Below the pieces are notes generated by a model. It saw nothing but the letters and a program-made list of their open reading frames with translations, was not told the DNA's origin and did not search any database. The position numbers and the translations under genes were made by a program. Below, in pieces: positions 45,392 through 56,783 of a stretch of 64,000 nucleotides of DNA (positions are counted from its first letter, which is position 1; every line of letters starts with the position of its first letter). Where the stretch lies: assembly GCA_030762935.1 (NCBI GenBank), contig CM060899.1:16847001-16911000 (forward strand). Reading direction: 5' to 3'. The stretch comes from Hymenopus coronatus. Lineage: Eukaryota > Arthropoda > Insecta > Mantodea > Hymenopodidae.

Positions 45392-45840
45392 TAATAATAA
45401 TAGCAAATTCAATACTTTTTCAGAAATGCATACCAATATTTGACATACTTCACTCTCGGTCACATAGTAACGGTAGAAAAATGAACTGTGTGTGACTGTT
45501 AGGTATCTGTGGCTACAAGAGTTGCGGGGAGTTTGGTTCGTCACCTTAAAACTACTAGGCATAATTATTACTGCTGCAAGCTTTCTCCTTTTGCGTCTTA
45601 GCCTTCTTCAGTTTCTTCCTCCATTCTTCTCTATCTTCAGCTCACCGTCTCCGCATTCGGACTCCTTCCATACAAGGGATAAAATATATATGTCTATAAT
45701 TGACATAGTCAGTTTTAAGTCCTTTTTTTTATGGATAAAAATGAATTAAACTAGTTTAAAAGAATGTTGAAAATTACCATTCTCAATATTCATATTAAAA
45801 TGTGTGTCAAAGGTTCATATATAAAAGAGGCAGCATACTT
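45392..45840. other. No recognised feature
   Basis: Spacer between the truncated HM copy and the CR1-like LINE. A minus-strand Lys/Arg-rich stretch near 45570-45660 was not identified. Confidence 0.4.
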
Positions 45841-46310
45841 TAAAAGTTGTGAATTTAGCTCGAATACATCAAAACAAGAACTGTCTCATTACAAAAGCAT
45901 AAACATCCTCTACGGTTACATGATATACTTTAAAAATACTAGATGGTTCATTTGTGTTCATCATTAGATCAATAGAATTAGTGTTTAACTTTACTATTTA
46001 AAAGTTCATCCACAGAATAAAGAAAATAAAACCTGATTTCCTCAACATTTAGGTGAATTTTTCTATTCTTCTTTTAATTATTATTTACCATAGTTGAAAT
46101 AACTGACCATAACGTTTTAGAATTATTTTTGGAATTAGCAATAGGGTTGGAAAAATAATTGGTCTTAGTAGCTTTTAACAATTGCTTATAATCTTTTCTG
46201 AGATTAACAAAAGTATCTTTATATTGGATCATTCCATAACGAGCACATAAACTGTAATAATAGAAAAAATTATCTTTGAAAACTTTGAGTTCCCCAGTGT
46301 GCAACATTTT
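45840..46310 (-). pseudogene. CR1-like LINE B, linker between endonuclease and RT
   Basis: The minus-strand frame 46307-46074 has LRKDYKQLLKATKTNYFSN and NSKTLWSVISTMVNNN, the conserved R..YK..L..AK..Y....I..S.N..KT.W..I pre-RT linker. A decayed continuation gives SSIFKVYHVTVEDVYAFVMR, the stretch just before the reverse transcriptase. The RT is absent. It is the 3' continuation of the 51.7-54.4 kb piece, separated by the I-like LINE. Confidence 0.8.
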
Positions 46311-46589
46311 ATTTTTAATTTTTCTCTAGGTCCAGGATTACAAACAGTTGGTGGGAAAGTTTATCAGTAATATCACATTGAATCGTTAAAAACAGTTCAC
46401 TTTCGCATTTCAGTTGCTGATTCTATAAAAGGGAGGTTCATCCAATAAAAACGTGAAGTAATGAAAGTCAGATTATTTTTTTTTTTTTTTGCAATATAAT
46501 TTATTTTGGGTCGCTTTAACAGCATGGTCATATCGCGACCTTTCAAATTGTACATAAAATAGTTTTTTTTTTTTTACATTGGTAACATA

Positions 46590-49500
46590 CCAAATGATTA
46601 CATTTATACTTTACAATAATTTAAAAAGTTTACACTGTCTTATAAATATTATTGTCTTTTTGATTGTCTGATGGTTATGTAGAGCACTTGGTAAGTCATT
46701 GAAGGCGGCCTGAAGTCTTTGTTTGTCGTATTTCGGACACTGCAGCAGGATGTGTAGGACAGTAAGTGGTGTGTTGCAGGTCTCATATTTTGATTCTGGA
46801 TCTTTATTAATGATGAAAGAATGTGTCAGTTTGCAGTGTCCAATTCTGAGGCGGGTAATTATTGTTTGCTCACGACGTTCTAATTTTCAGAGGGGTTCGA
46901 AGAAATTGGTAGATGCGGCTCGGGCATCATGCAGTTTGCTGTGGGATATTGACCATGTCGTTTTCCAGTTTTCTATAAACAGCTGTTTGGTGTATCTAAT
47001 GACGTCTTGATGTAGAAGTTATTCTGTGGTCACTGACAGGATGTCGGGTGGCTTCCTTTACAGCTTTATCGGCGTTTTCATTTCCATCGATATTTGCATG
47101 TGACGGTACCCAAGTGAGGATTACTTGTTTTCCAGAGCGCTGAGTGATAGAATATATGTGAAGTATGTCATTTATTAAAGGATGCGTAGGACTTAGATTC
47201 TGAGTAGCAAGAATTGTGCTTAGTGATGCAGTGTATATTACATATTCTGTCTGATTGGCATTTTGAATGATGTGCTGCAATGCTTCCTTAACTGCAAAAG
47301 CTTCACAGGAGAAAATGGAGAAATATTTCGGTAGTGCGTAGAGCATGGTGTGTGTAGGATATACAACTGCACAACCACGACGTCCATCATTTGTTGCTGA
47401 TCCATCTGTGAAGATTTCCATAACATCTCTATGACTGTCTCGTAGAGCGTTGAACATTTGTTTGCAGATGAAATTCGGTGTTTTAGTTTTTGTGTAACAA
47501 TGAAGTTGAATGCTTGTTGTTGGTCGCAGGAGCCAGGGGGCCGTGTTCGTTTCATGAAGTTGGGGATGAATATTTGGTATTTTGAAGTCTACTTCTTTGC
47601 TGTATTCTATAATTCTGGCATGGAAAGGACGTATGCGGCGTTGTTTAGATGATCTTGGTGACGAGCTCATTGGGAAGATGTATCTATGTACTGCATTAGA
47701 TGGAATTGCCGCTGTCTTAATTGCATAGGACAGACTTAATATCTTTCTGCGTATGGAGAGAGGAGCTTCATTTGCTTCCATCTGGAGACTTGCCAATGGA
47801 CTAGTAATATAGGCACCCAGAACTAGTCTTAGGGCGGTGGATTGTATTTTGTCGAGCATCTTGAGAGTTGTAGGGGATGCAGAGGTATAAATTGCTGCTC
47901 CATAGTCAAGTTTAGATCTAACAACAGCCTTGTCAGCATTTAGCAAAACGGTGAAGTCAGCGCCCCAACCTTTCGCTGCCAGGCTCATAATCATATTTAG
48001 GCGTTTTATGCAGTCAGTTTTTAACTGTTTCAGGTGTGGCGTCCATGAAAGTTTGCTGTCAAATACCAGTCCAAGAATTTTGATAGTTTTAACGTTCTCA
48101 AGTTTGTTCTGATTTAAGAACAATTCTAATTCTGTCATTCGGATCCTTTTTCTGGAGAAAGTAATACATTTTGTTTTAGAGACCGAAAACTTAAAGCCAG
48201 TGTCCAACGACCATTGCTAAAGTTGTTCAAGAGCTGTTTGGAGTAATGCTTGTGCAGAGGTTAAATTTTTACCTTTACAAAATATTGTTAGACCATCAGC
48301 GTACAGACAAGACTTGATGGATGCACTTAGATAATTAGTTACATAAATTGACGGCAACAATGAATAAAGTTACATTTAGTGCCGATCCTTGGGGGATTCC
48401 ATTCTTTACCCTAGTGTGTTTGGACATTACACCATTGACTTTTACTCTAATGTTACGATTTTGTAGAAAATTGTAAACGAAGTGGATCATAGTTCCTCTA
48501 ATGTTGGAATCAAGAAGCGTTTGTATTATGTGACGTTTCGATGCTGTGTCATAAGCTTTTTCAATATCCAGGCTGATTAAAGATAAATGCTGTAATGATG
48601 TAAATGCATTTGCTATTTTTGTTTCAAGGGTCACTAATGAATCAAGGGTTGAATGATGATTTCGGAAGCCATTTTGAGCATAAGTAAAAAATGTTTGCAT
48701 CTCTAGGAACCATTTAAGCCTTTTGTTGACAATCTTTTCCAAAATTTTACACATTGTACAGGTCAGGGAAATTGGGCGAAAGTTTTGGGGGAGTGACTGA
48801 TCTTTGTTCGGTTTCGGAATTGGTACTACGATGGCTTGACGCCATTGATTAGGGAAAATTTTCATAGTCCAAATAAAATTATAGAGCTCAGCTAAGTAAA
48901 TTAGTCCGTCCTGTGGAAGTTGTTTTATGAACTCATAGGGTATATTATCAGGTCCAGGTGCACGTTAGGAACATGTTTTTAACACTTCCAGGATATCGTT
49001 CATTGTTAGTTCTTCATTGTAGCATTCTTCGCAGTTGTCGTTAAGTTTTGTGACGTCAGTATTTGGGGTTGACGTTGAGGGTAGATGAAACGTTTCGTCA
49101 TCGGTAGAGCAGTTTGAAATATCTGCAAAAGTATTTGCAAATGTGACTGCTGTGTTTTCATTTTCTTAAGCAGATTATTTGGTTTGGTCTAAATGAACCA
49201 CTGAGTTTCTTAATTCTGTTCCAGACAGTAGAAACAGGGGTATTCTGGTTTAGAGAGGAAGCAAAGGAAGACCAACTCTGCCGTTTACTCTCTTTGATGA
49301 TTTTGCGAGCTTCCGAACGATACTTTTTAAAATTTGTTTTGTTTTCCATGGATGGATTTCTTTTGTATTGATAAAATGCCCTATTCTTTTTTTTTTTTTT
49401 ACGGCCTCTGTGCATAATTGATTCCACCAGGGTACTGTTCGTTTATTGGGTGGAATAATTACTTTTGGTATGCTTAGGTCTGCTGATGAGATAATAAGAT

Positions 49501-50301
49501 CTGTTATTTCTGTGATCATAATATCTATATCAGTAGGATCTCTATTTCCGAGAGGGGGTAACTTCTGGATGCCACCTGAAATGAGATTTTTGTATTGTGT
49601 CCAATTGGCATTATCGAATTTCCATTTGGAATGAATTATATAGGAGGCTGTAGGACTATCGAGGTTGACAATAATAGGAAAATGGTCGCCACCCTGGGGA
49701 GTAGAACATACTGACCAAGTGAGCTTAGGCCTAATTGAGGGAGATGATATGGTTAAGTCTATACTGCTGAAGGTTGATGTAGCAGTATTGAAGTGTGTGG
49801 GCTGTGACGTATTTAGGATGGTTAAATTATTTTGAAGCATTATATTTTCTATGGTTTTACCTCTGGTGTTTGTGTTGGTGCAACCCCAGAGAGTATTGTG
49901 ACTATTAAAATCACCTACTAATAAGAATGGTTGTGATAGTAGACGTAATAAATCTTGCAGAGTTGTGGGTTCCAAGTCGGTACTGTTAGGTACGTAGATG
50001 ATGCAGATACACAGAGAAATAGAGTTAGAAATACTGCTTCTAGTGTAGTGTTTAAGGGAATGTGTTTATGTGGAACAGAATTTTTAATATATGTGGCTAC
50101 TCCTCCGCTAGCATGATGTGCTTGCGTACGGTTTTTGTTGTAGACAGAATAACTATTTAATTGAGCTGCCTGTATATCACGGAAGTTTGTTTCTTGAATG
50201 CAAATTGCTATGGGATTGCGTTTCTTTAGTAACAGCTTAAGGTATTTAAGCTGTATATAAAATCCACGGAGGTTCCACTGAATTATTGAAGGCATACTCA
50301 T
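46590..50301 (-). pseudogene. I-like LINE ORF2 (endonuclease, RT, RNase H), dead
   Basis: Endonuclease: IIQWNLRGFY at the start, CIQETNF, LVGDFNSHNTLWG, GGDHFPI. RT: RAPGPDNIPYEFIKQ, FRPISLTCT, LDIEKAYDT, GIPQGSALNV, and at about 48310-48285 CLYADGLTIFC, where the second catalytic Asp of YADD is Gly. RNase H: EIFTDGSATNDGRR (Asp), FSCEAFAVKEAL (Glu), VIYTASLSTIL where the third catalytic Asp is Ala, and WVPSHANIDGNENAD. The piece 48207-46996 is a continuous 403-codon frame, but at least four frameshifts break the whole. The family copies itself by target-primed reverse transcription; this copy cannot. Confidence 0.92.
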
Positions 50302-50441
50302 TCAATTGTTGCACACGTAGGATTTTTTAATCAGTATCTTTTGATGCGCTGTTGTAATCCATATTTTCATTAATTATGGCACGCAACTTTTTTTTCCAAA
50401 CGGGTGGTCTTATTCTTTATGTTCCTATTGGTATAATGCGG

Positions 50442-51626
50442 CTATAGCAGCCTGAATGTATCTATAAGAGACTGTATATCTTCAGTGTATTCAAGGGCTA
50501 CCGCAACGACATCTGCGTTACCGGCTGTCCTTTCATAAAGACTCTGAAGTTGGAGGAGATTCAATGCAAACTTCTCTGGATTTGTCTCCATTAAGGACTT
50601 TACAGATAGTAGATGTTCCAAGATGGACGATGATTTGATTTTCTTCGTGGTAGGTGGTGTTTGAGATGACGTGACGTCACGTTTATGGTTGTCATTAGCT
50701 TCATTAGAAAACTCTTTAACATTCTCATTGTTTATCACCTCATATGTGGTTTCACGAGAGCATTGGCTCGATGATGAAAGAGGGCGCTTAGTACCCATTG
50801 GTACTTTATCGGCTGTAATGTTGGCAGAGGTTTTAGGTTGGTCTTTCGTTACAGGTTTAGGTGCTGATGGATTTACATTATCTTCCCCTGCTGCACTTTT
50901 TGTGGTTTTGGCAGTAGTGTTAGGTGGAGCAGACACATCATTGTTTGGTGAGGCTGTGTTTGTGTTCATTGTTGGACTACCCTGGTTGTTATCAGGATCG
51001 GATGTAGTGACATTTAGATGTTCTGTTGGTTGTTCTTCCTTGCAGTGCTTGGAAATGTGACCTTTCTGTTTACAGATAAAGCATAATGGGGTGTCAGAAG
51101 AGAAGTAAATCCAATAATTAGTCCCTTCGAAACCTATCTGCATACTTGGTGGTAGCAGGTCGAGTTTCTGTGAGGCAATGTGCACCTGTCGACGGAAGCT
51201 TAACACATGTGTTAAACCAGGTTCAGAAATGCCTGCACGAAGTTAGGTTATAGGAGAGGTAGGTTTCCCCCCACATTCCTCTAGTTGCTGTTCAATGACA
51301 TGATTTGGTATTATGGGGCAAACGTTTGATTTAACAGCTCTCTTATTGGGTGTCAGAAGTGGTCGAAGTGGGAGGACAACATTGTTAACCCGTATTGTTT
51401 GATGTTTTGAGGTTAACATTTCAGCAATTTTTGCATTAGCGAGATAGATGCATACTCGTGAGTTTGATATGCATGAGGCAAAATGGATATTGGAAGCATC
51501 AGTGATTTTACTTACTGCTATAACATATTCTCGAAGGGGTATACCACTCTGAGATTCAATTATTATAGCTTGGTTCTTTTTGGGTGCAGTTTGGACAGCA
51601 TTAGCGTATGTGAGTGCTTTGGCCAT
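50442..51626 (-). pseudogene. I-like LINE ORF1 (gag-like, one CCHC knuckle), one stop
   Basis: A 395-codon frame starting MAKALTYANAVQ at 51626, interrupted once by TAA at 51243-51245 and otherwise in the same frame to 50442. An RRM-like N-terminal half is followed by a single zinc knuckle, CFICKQKGHISKHC (C-X2-C-X4-H-X4-C) at about 51090. A Thr/Pro/Asn-rich linker and a basic stretch (KKIKSSS) come next. It would bind element RNA. Only ORF2 is badly damaged, so this ORF is notably better kept. Confidence 0.9.
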
Positions 51627-51699
51627 GTTGGATCTTGGTTGAAAAAGCTACCGCAGTCAGTAAATAGCATATAAATCTGCAGCTAGACAACTAGCCACT

Positions 51700-52428
51700 G
51701 TAATTTCATTCGTGGAACTAATACTAACGTAATTATCTACGATGTGAATGTTATTTATGTTTCTTAGCTTGTTTATATAACGGATTTTAAAATAATCTTG
51801 GAGCATCACATATAGTTCACAGTCAACAATGAAACCATGGCCTCCTATCCCTCAGAAGTGTTGTAAAAGCGTTCAAATTTGAAATTACAAGCCATAATCT
51901 TAGGTTAAATATGATTTAAAATATTTGATTTTCAAAAGTAGTGCATCGTGGTCAGAAACAATGGTTGGAGTAACATTAGCATTACATCTGTCATTCGTAA
52001 AGTTTATAACAATATTATCAATGCATGTACCAATTGAACCATTACATCCAGATCTAGTGGGCTCAAAACTCAAATATGCTAAAAAGGTTGTTGACGTCAT
52101 TTCTACTTGATTAAAAATCAACATTAAAATCAGGCGTAAACATAACATATTTGTTGTAGATGTTTAAAAAAAATTAAGAACATCGTATAATGTCTTTAAA
52201 AAGTATCAACGCATGATTTACCACAACGATATATGGTAATGCAAACTGGAAGGGCAAGTTTGCTATTTATGATTCCATTCATATATTGCGGCGTCACCAT
52301 GCAAATTACTCATAGGGCGGCATTAACAGTCGGCTAAGCAATAACCTGGAATATTTAAAAGATGCTATTTCTCAGTAGTTAACCAGTGTTCTATTAAACA
52401 GTGGTTCTCCCAGACCTAAAGTATAGAT
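51700..52428 (-). pseudogene. CR1-like LINE B, endonuclease part
   Basis: On the minus strand at about 52180-52120 YNKYVMFTPDFNVDF (normally ..LCGDFN.DFL) precedes the frame 52148-51900: IDNIVINFTNDR, TPTIVSDHDALLLKI, the terminal SDH.A block of the endonuclease. Upstream, LPVCITIYR matches the VICIYRSP strand. There are many frameshifts. The mariner at 52430 separates it from its ORF1, and the I-like LINE separates it from its linker at 46 kb. Confidence 0.8.
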
Positions 52429-52429
52429 A

Positions 52430-53643
52430 GCGGTTGTTTCAAAAAACAACAATGTAGAAAGTACACACCTTAAAATGAAGTTTGACCTTTTTACATTGTG
52501 TAGCATTTGTTTGGTAGCCATCATTAATGAATGCTGTCAGTGAATTTGTAAACATGGATAAACCTGATCATCGTTATGTGATACAATGCTTTCAACTAAT
52601 ATTAAGGCTGAGCTACATTCTACTTTGGGGGAGTCTGCTCCTTCGTTTGCAACAGTGAAATATTGGGTGGCAGAGTTTAAACGCGGCCGTACGAGCTACC
52701 AAGACGAACATCGCAGTGGTCGACCAAATGAGGTTACCGGTCCAGAAACTGTAAAGAAAATCCACAAAATGGCTTGGATGATCGTCGACTGAAAGTGCTC
52801 GAGGTAGTAGGCATTGCAGACATTTCATAAAGTTCTGTACATCGCATACTGACTGAAACTTTGGATATGAGAAAGTTGTGTGCATGGTGGGTGCCGCGTT
52901 TGCTCACAATAGAACAAAAAGAGTGCCGTGAGGATGTTTCAGTCTAGTATTTGGTAATGATTCGCTGCCATAAAGCTGACTTTTTGCGTCGATTCATAAC
53001 AATGGATGAAACCTGGATCCACCACGTCACACCTGAGACAAAGGAAGAATCAAAACAGTGGATTGGAAGGGGAGAATCGGCTCCAAAAAAGGCGAAGATA
53101 GTTCCATCTGCAGGCAAGGTCATGGCGTCAGTTTTCTGGGATGCACGCGGGATAAATTCCATTATCTCAAAAAAGGAAAAGTAATCAATGACAAATATTA
53201 TGCGAACTTGTTACAGCGTTTGAGTGATGAAATCGAACAAAAAACGGCCGCATTTAGCGAGAAAAAAAATTGTTTCATCAAGACAACGCACCAGTTCACA
53301 CGTCCATTATCGCCATGGTCAAAATCAATCAGTTAAAGTTCGACTTGCATCTTCATGCACCCTATTCGCCAGATTTAGCCCTCTCTGATTATTTTCTGTT
53401 TCCAAACTTGAAGAAATGGCTTGGTGGTAGAAGATTTGTCAACAATGAAGAAATGGAGTACGCAGTTGATGGCTATTTTGCAGATCTCGATAGTTCTCAC
53501 TACAAACAGAGTATCGAAGTTATTGAAGATCGCTGGGAAAAGTGTATCGACCTGAAAGGAGGCTATGTAGAGAAATAAAGATGTTTTTCCCTAACATTTC
53601 TGTGCTTTCTTTTTTAGGTCGGATACATCTGGAACAGCCCTCG
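52430..53643 (+). mobile_element. mariner inserted in LINE B
   Basis: The right end reads inward CGAGGGCTGTTCCAGATGTA and abuts TA at 53644-53645. The left end at about 52430 (after TA) is degenerate (GCGGTTGTTTC). It interrupts the CR1-like LINE B between ORF1 and endonuclease. Confidence 0.85.
52555..53578 (+). pseudogene. mariner transposase, N-terminal half broken
   Basis: The N-terminal HTH region is frame-shifted (VKYWVAEFKRGRTSYQDEHR; SGRPNEV at 52718). LCAWWVPRLLT follows in a second frame. The catalytic core has FITMDETWIHHVTPETKE (first Asp), GKVMASVFWDARG, then after a frameshift CFHQDNAPVHTS-type (second Asp at about 53275), YSPDLALSDYFLFPNLKKWL (third Asp, 34 residues on) and an intact C-terminus IDLKGGYVEK ending at 53578. 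All three catalytic Asp remain although the frame does not. Closely related to the broken copy at 63.1 kb. Confidence 0.92.
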
Positions 53644-53645
53644 TA

Positions 53646-54400
53646 TTTAAAATCTCAATATCAAGTTCGTTGATTACACTTAAAAGGCCACTGCTCCGAG
53701 TTTAATACATTATCAACATTTTCCTCATTCACACTCACTTTAAAAGTGGCTGATTTCAGAAACTGAATAAATTGATCTTCAGTCGTTGACGGTGCACATC
53801 TATATATGCGCAGGGGATCGTTTTAGGCACATCTTTTAAGGCCTGCAGTTTAGAATTATTTTCACTTCTAGCGTTACTACATCGGTCCACTTGGTTTCAC
53901 TGTTTACATTAGCTGTAGGGACAAGGGCAACAGTCTTGGAGCTGTTTGAAAGCTGCCCTCATTTTCCCGATTAGTATTTAGCATACAAGAGTTAAGCTTT
54001 TGAGTTTGCACTTCAAGCTACACTTGCCCTTTTTCACTTTGTACTAGCTTGTTTCATACACCACTATCACCTTTTTCATTATTCCCAATTTTGGCATTTT
54101 TAACACTGGTAAGGGTTTCGTCAACAAAATGTTTACAACTACGTTCACTCGCAAAATTCTCTTTTCTTAATAAATCGACATGATCCAATAATAATTTCAC
54201 TTTCATTTATTTCTTTAATCACACCATCCCTATGTTTTAACAGAAACCTAATTACACGTACGTCGATTTTGTTATTGGCACCACCAATTTCATTCATACC
54301 TTCATAAATATCGGAATCACAATCTTCGATTGGCGTAACTCATCTTCGCAGCACTTTACGAAGAGTTCGTCAATTATTTAGCATTACTAGTTAGTTTTGT
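53646..54400 (-). pseudogene. CR1-like LINE B, ORF1 region
   Basis: The minus strand is coiled-coil-like and decayed: VRVIRFLLKHRDGVIKEINE, HVDLLRKENFASERSCKHF, VDETLTSVKN, VQTQKLNSCMLN, as in ORF1 of CR1/Daphne-type LINEs. Frameshifts throughout. Assigned mainly by position upstream of the LINE B endonuclease. Confidence 0.6.
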
Positions 54401-54589
54401 TCAGCTATTATGAAAATAACTATTACAATCAGTGCATTTCAGGTTTTTGCTTTACAACGTTTACACGTTGAATTACTCACATTATTTGAGGTAGCATTTG
54501 ACACACAGCCACCTCCTGTCATATCAGTTTATGATTGTGTGTTGCTTCGTCGGGACGGTGTTTCTTTACCCCATAGCGTTCAAACCAGT

Positions 54590-56100
54590 ATTCAGTTGTT
54601 CTTTAGACACCAATTGAGGAAGTTTAAATAGTATAATAGCTTCTAGTAGTGAATTCAGTGGCGAGTCAAAGAGGTGAGTATTACAAAGTTAGGCTCGAAG
54701 TATTATTTTTTAGGGTCTACACGTTTCTCAAAAGATGGAAAAATGATGAATACAGAAATCAAACACACCTCACCTTACTGCTAAAGCGTGTGGTGTATGT
54801 AAAGCAAGTCTGTCTCGCACTTGCGGGGAGGTAGGAAAATCTGATCCCAGTGGTGCTCCAATATTAGTCGAAAAAATATAAACATAAGTCACAAATTTAT
54901 GTGATTTGGATAAGGACGTTGTACTCAGAAATTCCTTCGTGTTTTTGGCCGGGGTATAGAAAATAGTTTGCTTTTTTAGAACCAAAATGCGATACACTAA
55001 GTCAAATCCATCGATTTACAGACTTTTGGGAGGGTTAGGACTCAAGTACAGAAAGAAAAATGATGGGCGTAAATTTTCAATGGAAATTAATGACATTGTT
55101 GCGGCAACGTTAAAATTCTGACGCAAAATGCATGAAACTAGAAATTCTGGTGATTCGAGATTTATGCTTTACTTAGACGACACATGGGTAAATGAAAATC
55201 ATACTCAAACTTCGATCTGCAAGAGTCCTAAAAACGGTGACCTAAAAGTTGGAAAATGCAGTCGCCTTATTTATCGTGTAGGATTTGTTAAGTCAGGATT
55301 CCTACCTGAATGCAAGCTACCTCATGAAGAGATGACAGCTTATGTATTTAAAGAATGTTGCACGAATTTACGGCAACAGAAACTAAAAATGCGTTATTGC
55401 AAAGAGTATTTCCGTTTAAAACCAGGAAAAAGTTTGAGCTGAATCAACTTGCAATTGAAATGGAACATAAAGTAATCAGCACCCTCTTTTACCACTGCCA
55501 GTACAATCCAGTTGAGTTAGTGTGGACTCAAATAAATCGGGGATCGCAAACAAAAATACTATTTTAAACTGAGTGGCGTTGGATGGCTTATTCGCGAAGA
55601 AATGTACAAAATATCACAGCAATACTGGGAAAACTGCTTGACACTTGTAGAAAAAATACAAAAAATACGACTTTTAGAAAGAAATAGGCCGTGGCAGATT
55701 TTGGAGCCCATCGTCATAAATTTGCAAGACTCATTCGATGGAGACAGTAGTAACGACGAATTGTCTCTTGACGTAAGGGATGACAACGTTACGGATGAGC
55801 CACTGGAAGTTCTATTGGATTACAAAACATGTATAATTTATAAACTATAATTACATAGCATTTAAACATAGATATACATGATATGCGAATATGCGTGTTC
55901 CAATTTTGATTTTAATCAACTGCATTATTGTAGAAGTTCAGAAAATTCAATTTGGGTTCCCTTACATCTAGCGCCAAGTAGACTTGCACATGCTCTAGGA
56001 TAGTGTGCGAGAGAAAGGGAAATATGAAAGAGTGGGGTAACGAGGTGGCAACACAGAGCTCGCAAACGCATCTCATTCGCTGTAGATCAGAACTGTTCAA
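54590..56100 (+). mobile_element. DDE transposon relic (IS630-Tc1/mariner type), plus-strand copy
   Basis: Its 5' leader (TTCAA.CCAGTATTCAGTTG) and N-terminal coding matter match, inverted, those of the deletion derivative at 56180-56660. Its 3' UTR (55920-56095) is also inverted there. The two copies lie tail to tail with an 80-bp spacer. Confidence 0.75.
54640..55850 (+). pseudogene. DDE_3-type transposase, decayed
   Basis: The N-terminus begins at about 54640 (ASSSEFSGESKR, stop, VLQS), then VYTFLKRWKNDEYRNQ. The middle part reads LLGGLGLKYRKKNDGRKFSM and EINDIVAATLKF at about 55030-55120. The catalytic region starts FMLYLDDTWVNENHTQTS (first Asp, normally YLDETWVN.NHT), then HEEMTAYVF. 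After frameshifts comes STLFYHCQYNPVELVWTQIN, matching PPYHCELNPIELIW, and a charged tail ending SLDVRDDNVTDEPLEVLLD. The central catalytic block is deleted or unreadable. The family is an uncharacterised insect Tc1/mariner-superfamily lineage. Confidence 0.82.
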
Positions 56101-56179
56101 AAAAAAAAAAAAGCTAATAGAATAAAAGCACATCCAGATAAATGACAATATGACTATAATGTTTTTCAAATGGTAAGAG

Positions 56180-56660
56180 TTCTACTCTGCAGAGAATGAG
56201 CTGCGTTATCGTGCTCACTCACTCTTTTCATATTTCCCTCTCACTCGCACACTGAGCATGCAAATCTGCCTGGCGGCATAAGGAAACCCTAACTGATTTT
56301 TCTAAACTTCTATAATTTTGCACTTTTAAAATTTAAAGCTTGAACATGGATATCTGCATGTTATGTACACGTTTTGTTAAATACTATATTACTATTGTTT
56401 ATGAATTACCTGCTCTTTTAATCCAATGGAACTGCAATTGGATCCTCCGTGTCGCTGCCATCAGTTATGCCAAGAGGCAATGAATCATCATTGCTGCATT
56501 TTTTAAAACATGTATAGACCCTAAAAATAACACTTCGACCCTGGCTACGCAATACGTGCCTCTTAGATTCCCCACTAAATTCAATACTAAAAGCCATTGC
56601 ACTTGCACTACTCCTGACTAAACAGCAACTGAAAACTGACTTGAACTCTGTAGGGACTAG
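56180..56660 (-). mobile_element. Internally deleted derivative of the DDE transposon
   Basis: It carries both ends of the element at 54590-56100 in opposite orientation, with the middle of the transposase removed. Its left end abuts the mariner at 56784 within about 120 bp. Confidence 0.75.
56418..56597 (-). CDS. 59-residue frame joining transposase N- and C-termini
   Basis: An intact minus-strand frame: ATG at 56597, TAA at 56418-56420. The first 33 residues (MAFSIEFSGESKRHVLRSQG, VIFRVYTCFKK) correspond to the N-terminus of the neighbouring DDE transposase. The last about 25 (SNDDSLPLGITDGSDTEDPI, then AVPLD) correspond to its acidic C-terminal tail (SNDELSLDVRDD..TDEPLEVLLD). The fusion lies at KKC/SNDD. 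It lacks the catalytic domain. It is either a chance-open deletion product or a small protein that could still interfere with or bind transposon ends; the latter is speculation. Confidence 0.5.
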   Translation of the reverse strand: MAFSIEFSGESKRHVLRSQGRSVIFRVYTCFKKCSNDDSLPLGITDGSDTEDPIAVPLD

Positions 56661-56783
56661 GGTTAAATAAACACAAGCTCTGATTTCGAGACATGAACAT
56701 GCGATAGCTCACGCAGCATTCTACGGCTAACAATAGTGTGTTCGCTCCCGTCTCTTGAATTTAACAGCTTACTAAGCGTAATA

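Larger units (their letters stand above)
46472..51700 (-). mobile_element. I-like LINE with RNase H, inserted in LINE B
   Basis: A 5.2-kb two-ORF non-LTR retrotransposon on the minus strand, ending in a poly(A) (T run at about 46472-46491). The order is gag-like ORF1, endonuclease, reverse transcriptase, RNase H, then a tail with a Cys-rich CETCNTPLTVLHILLQCPKY-like motif at about 46790-46720. RNase H together with a single CCHC-bearing ORF1 points to the I/Nimb group. The 5' edge is approximate. Confidence 0.88.
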
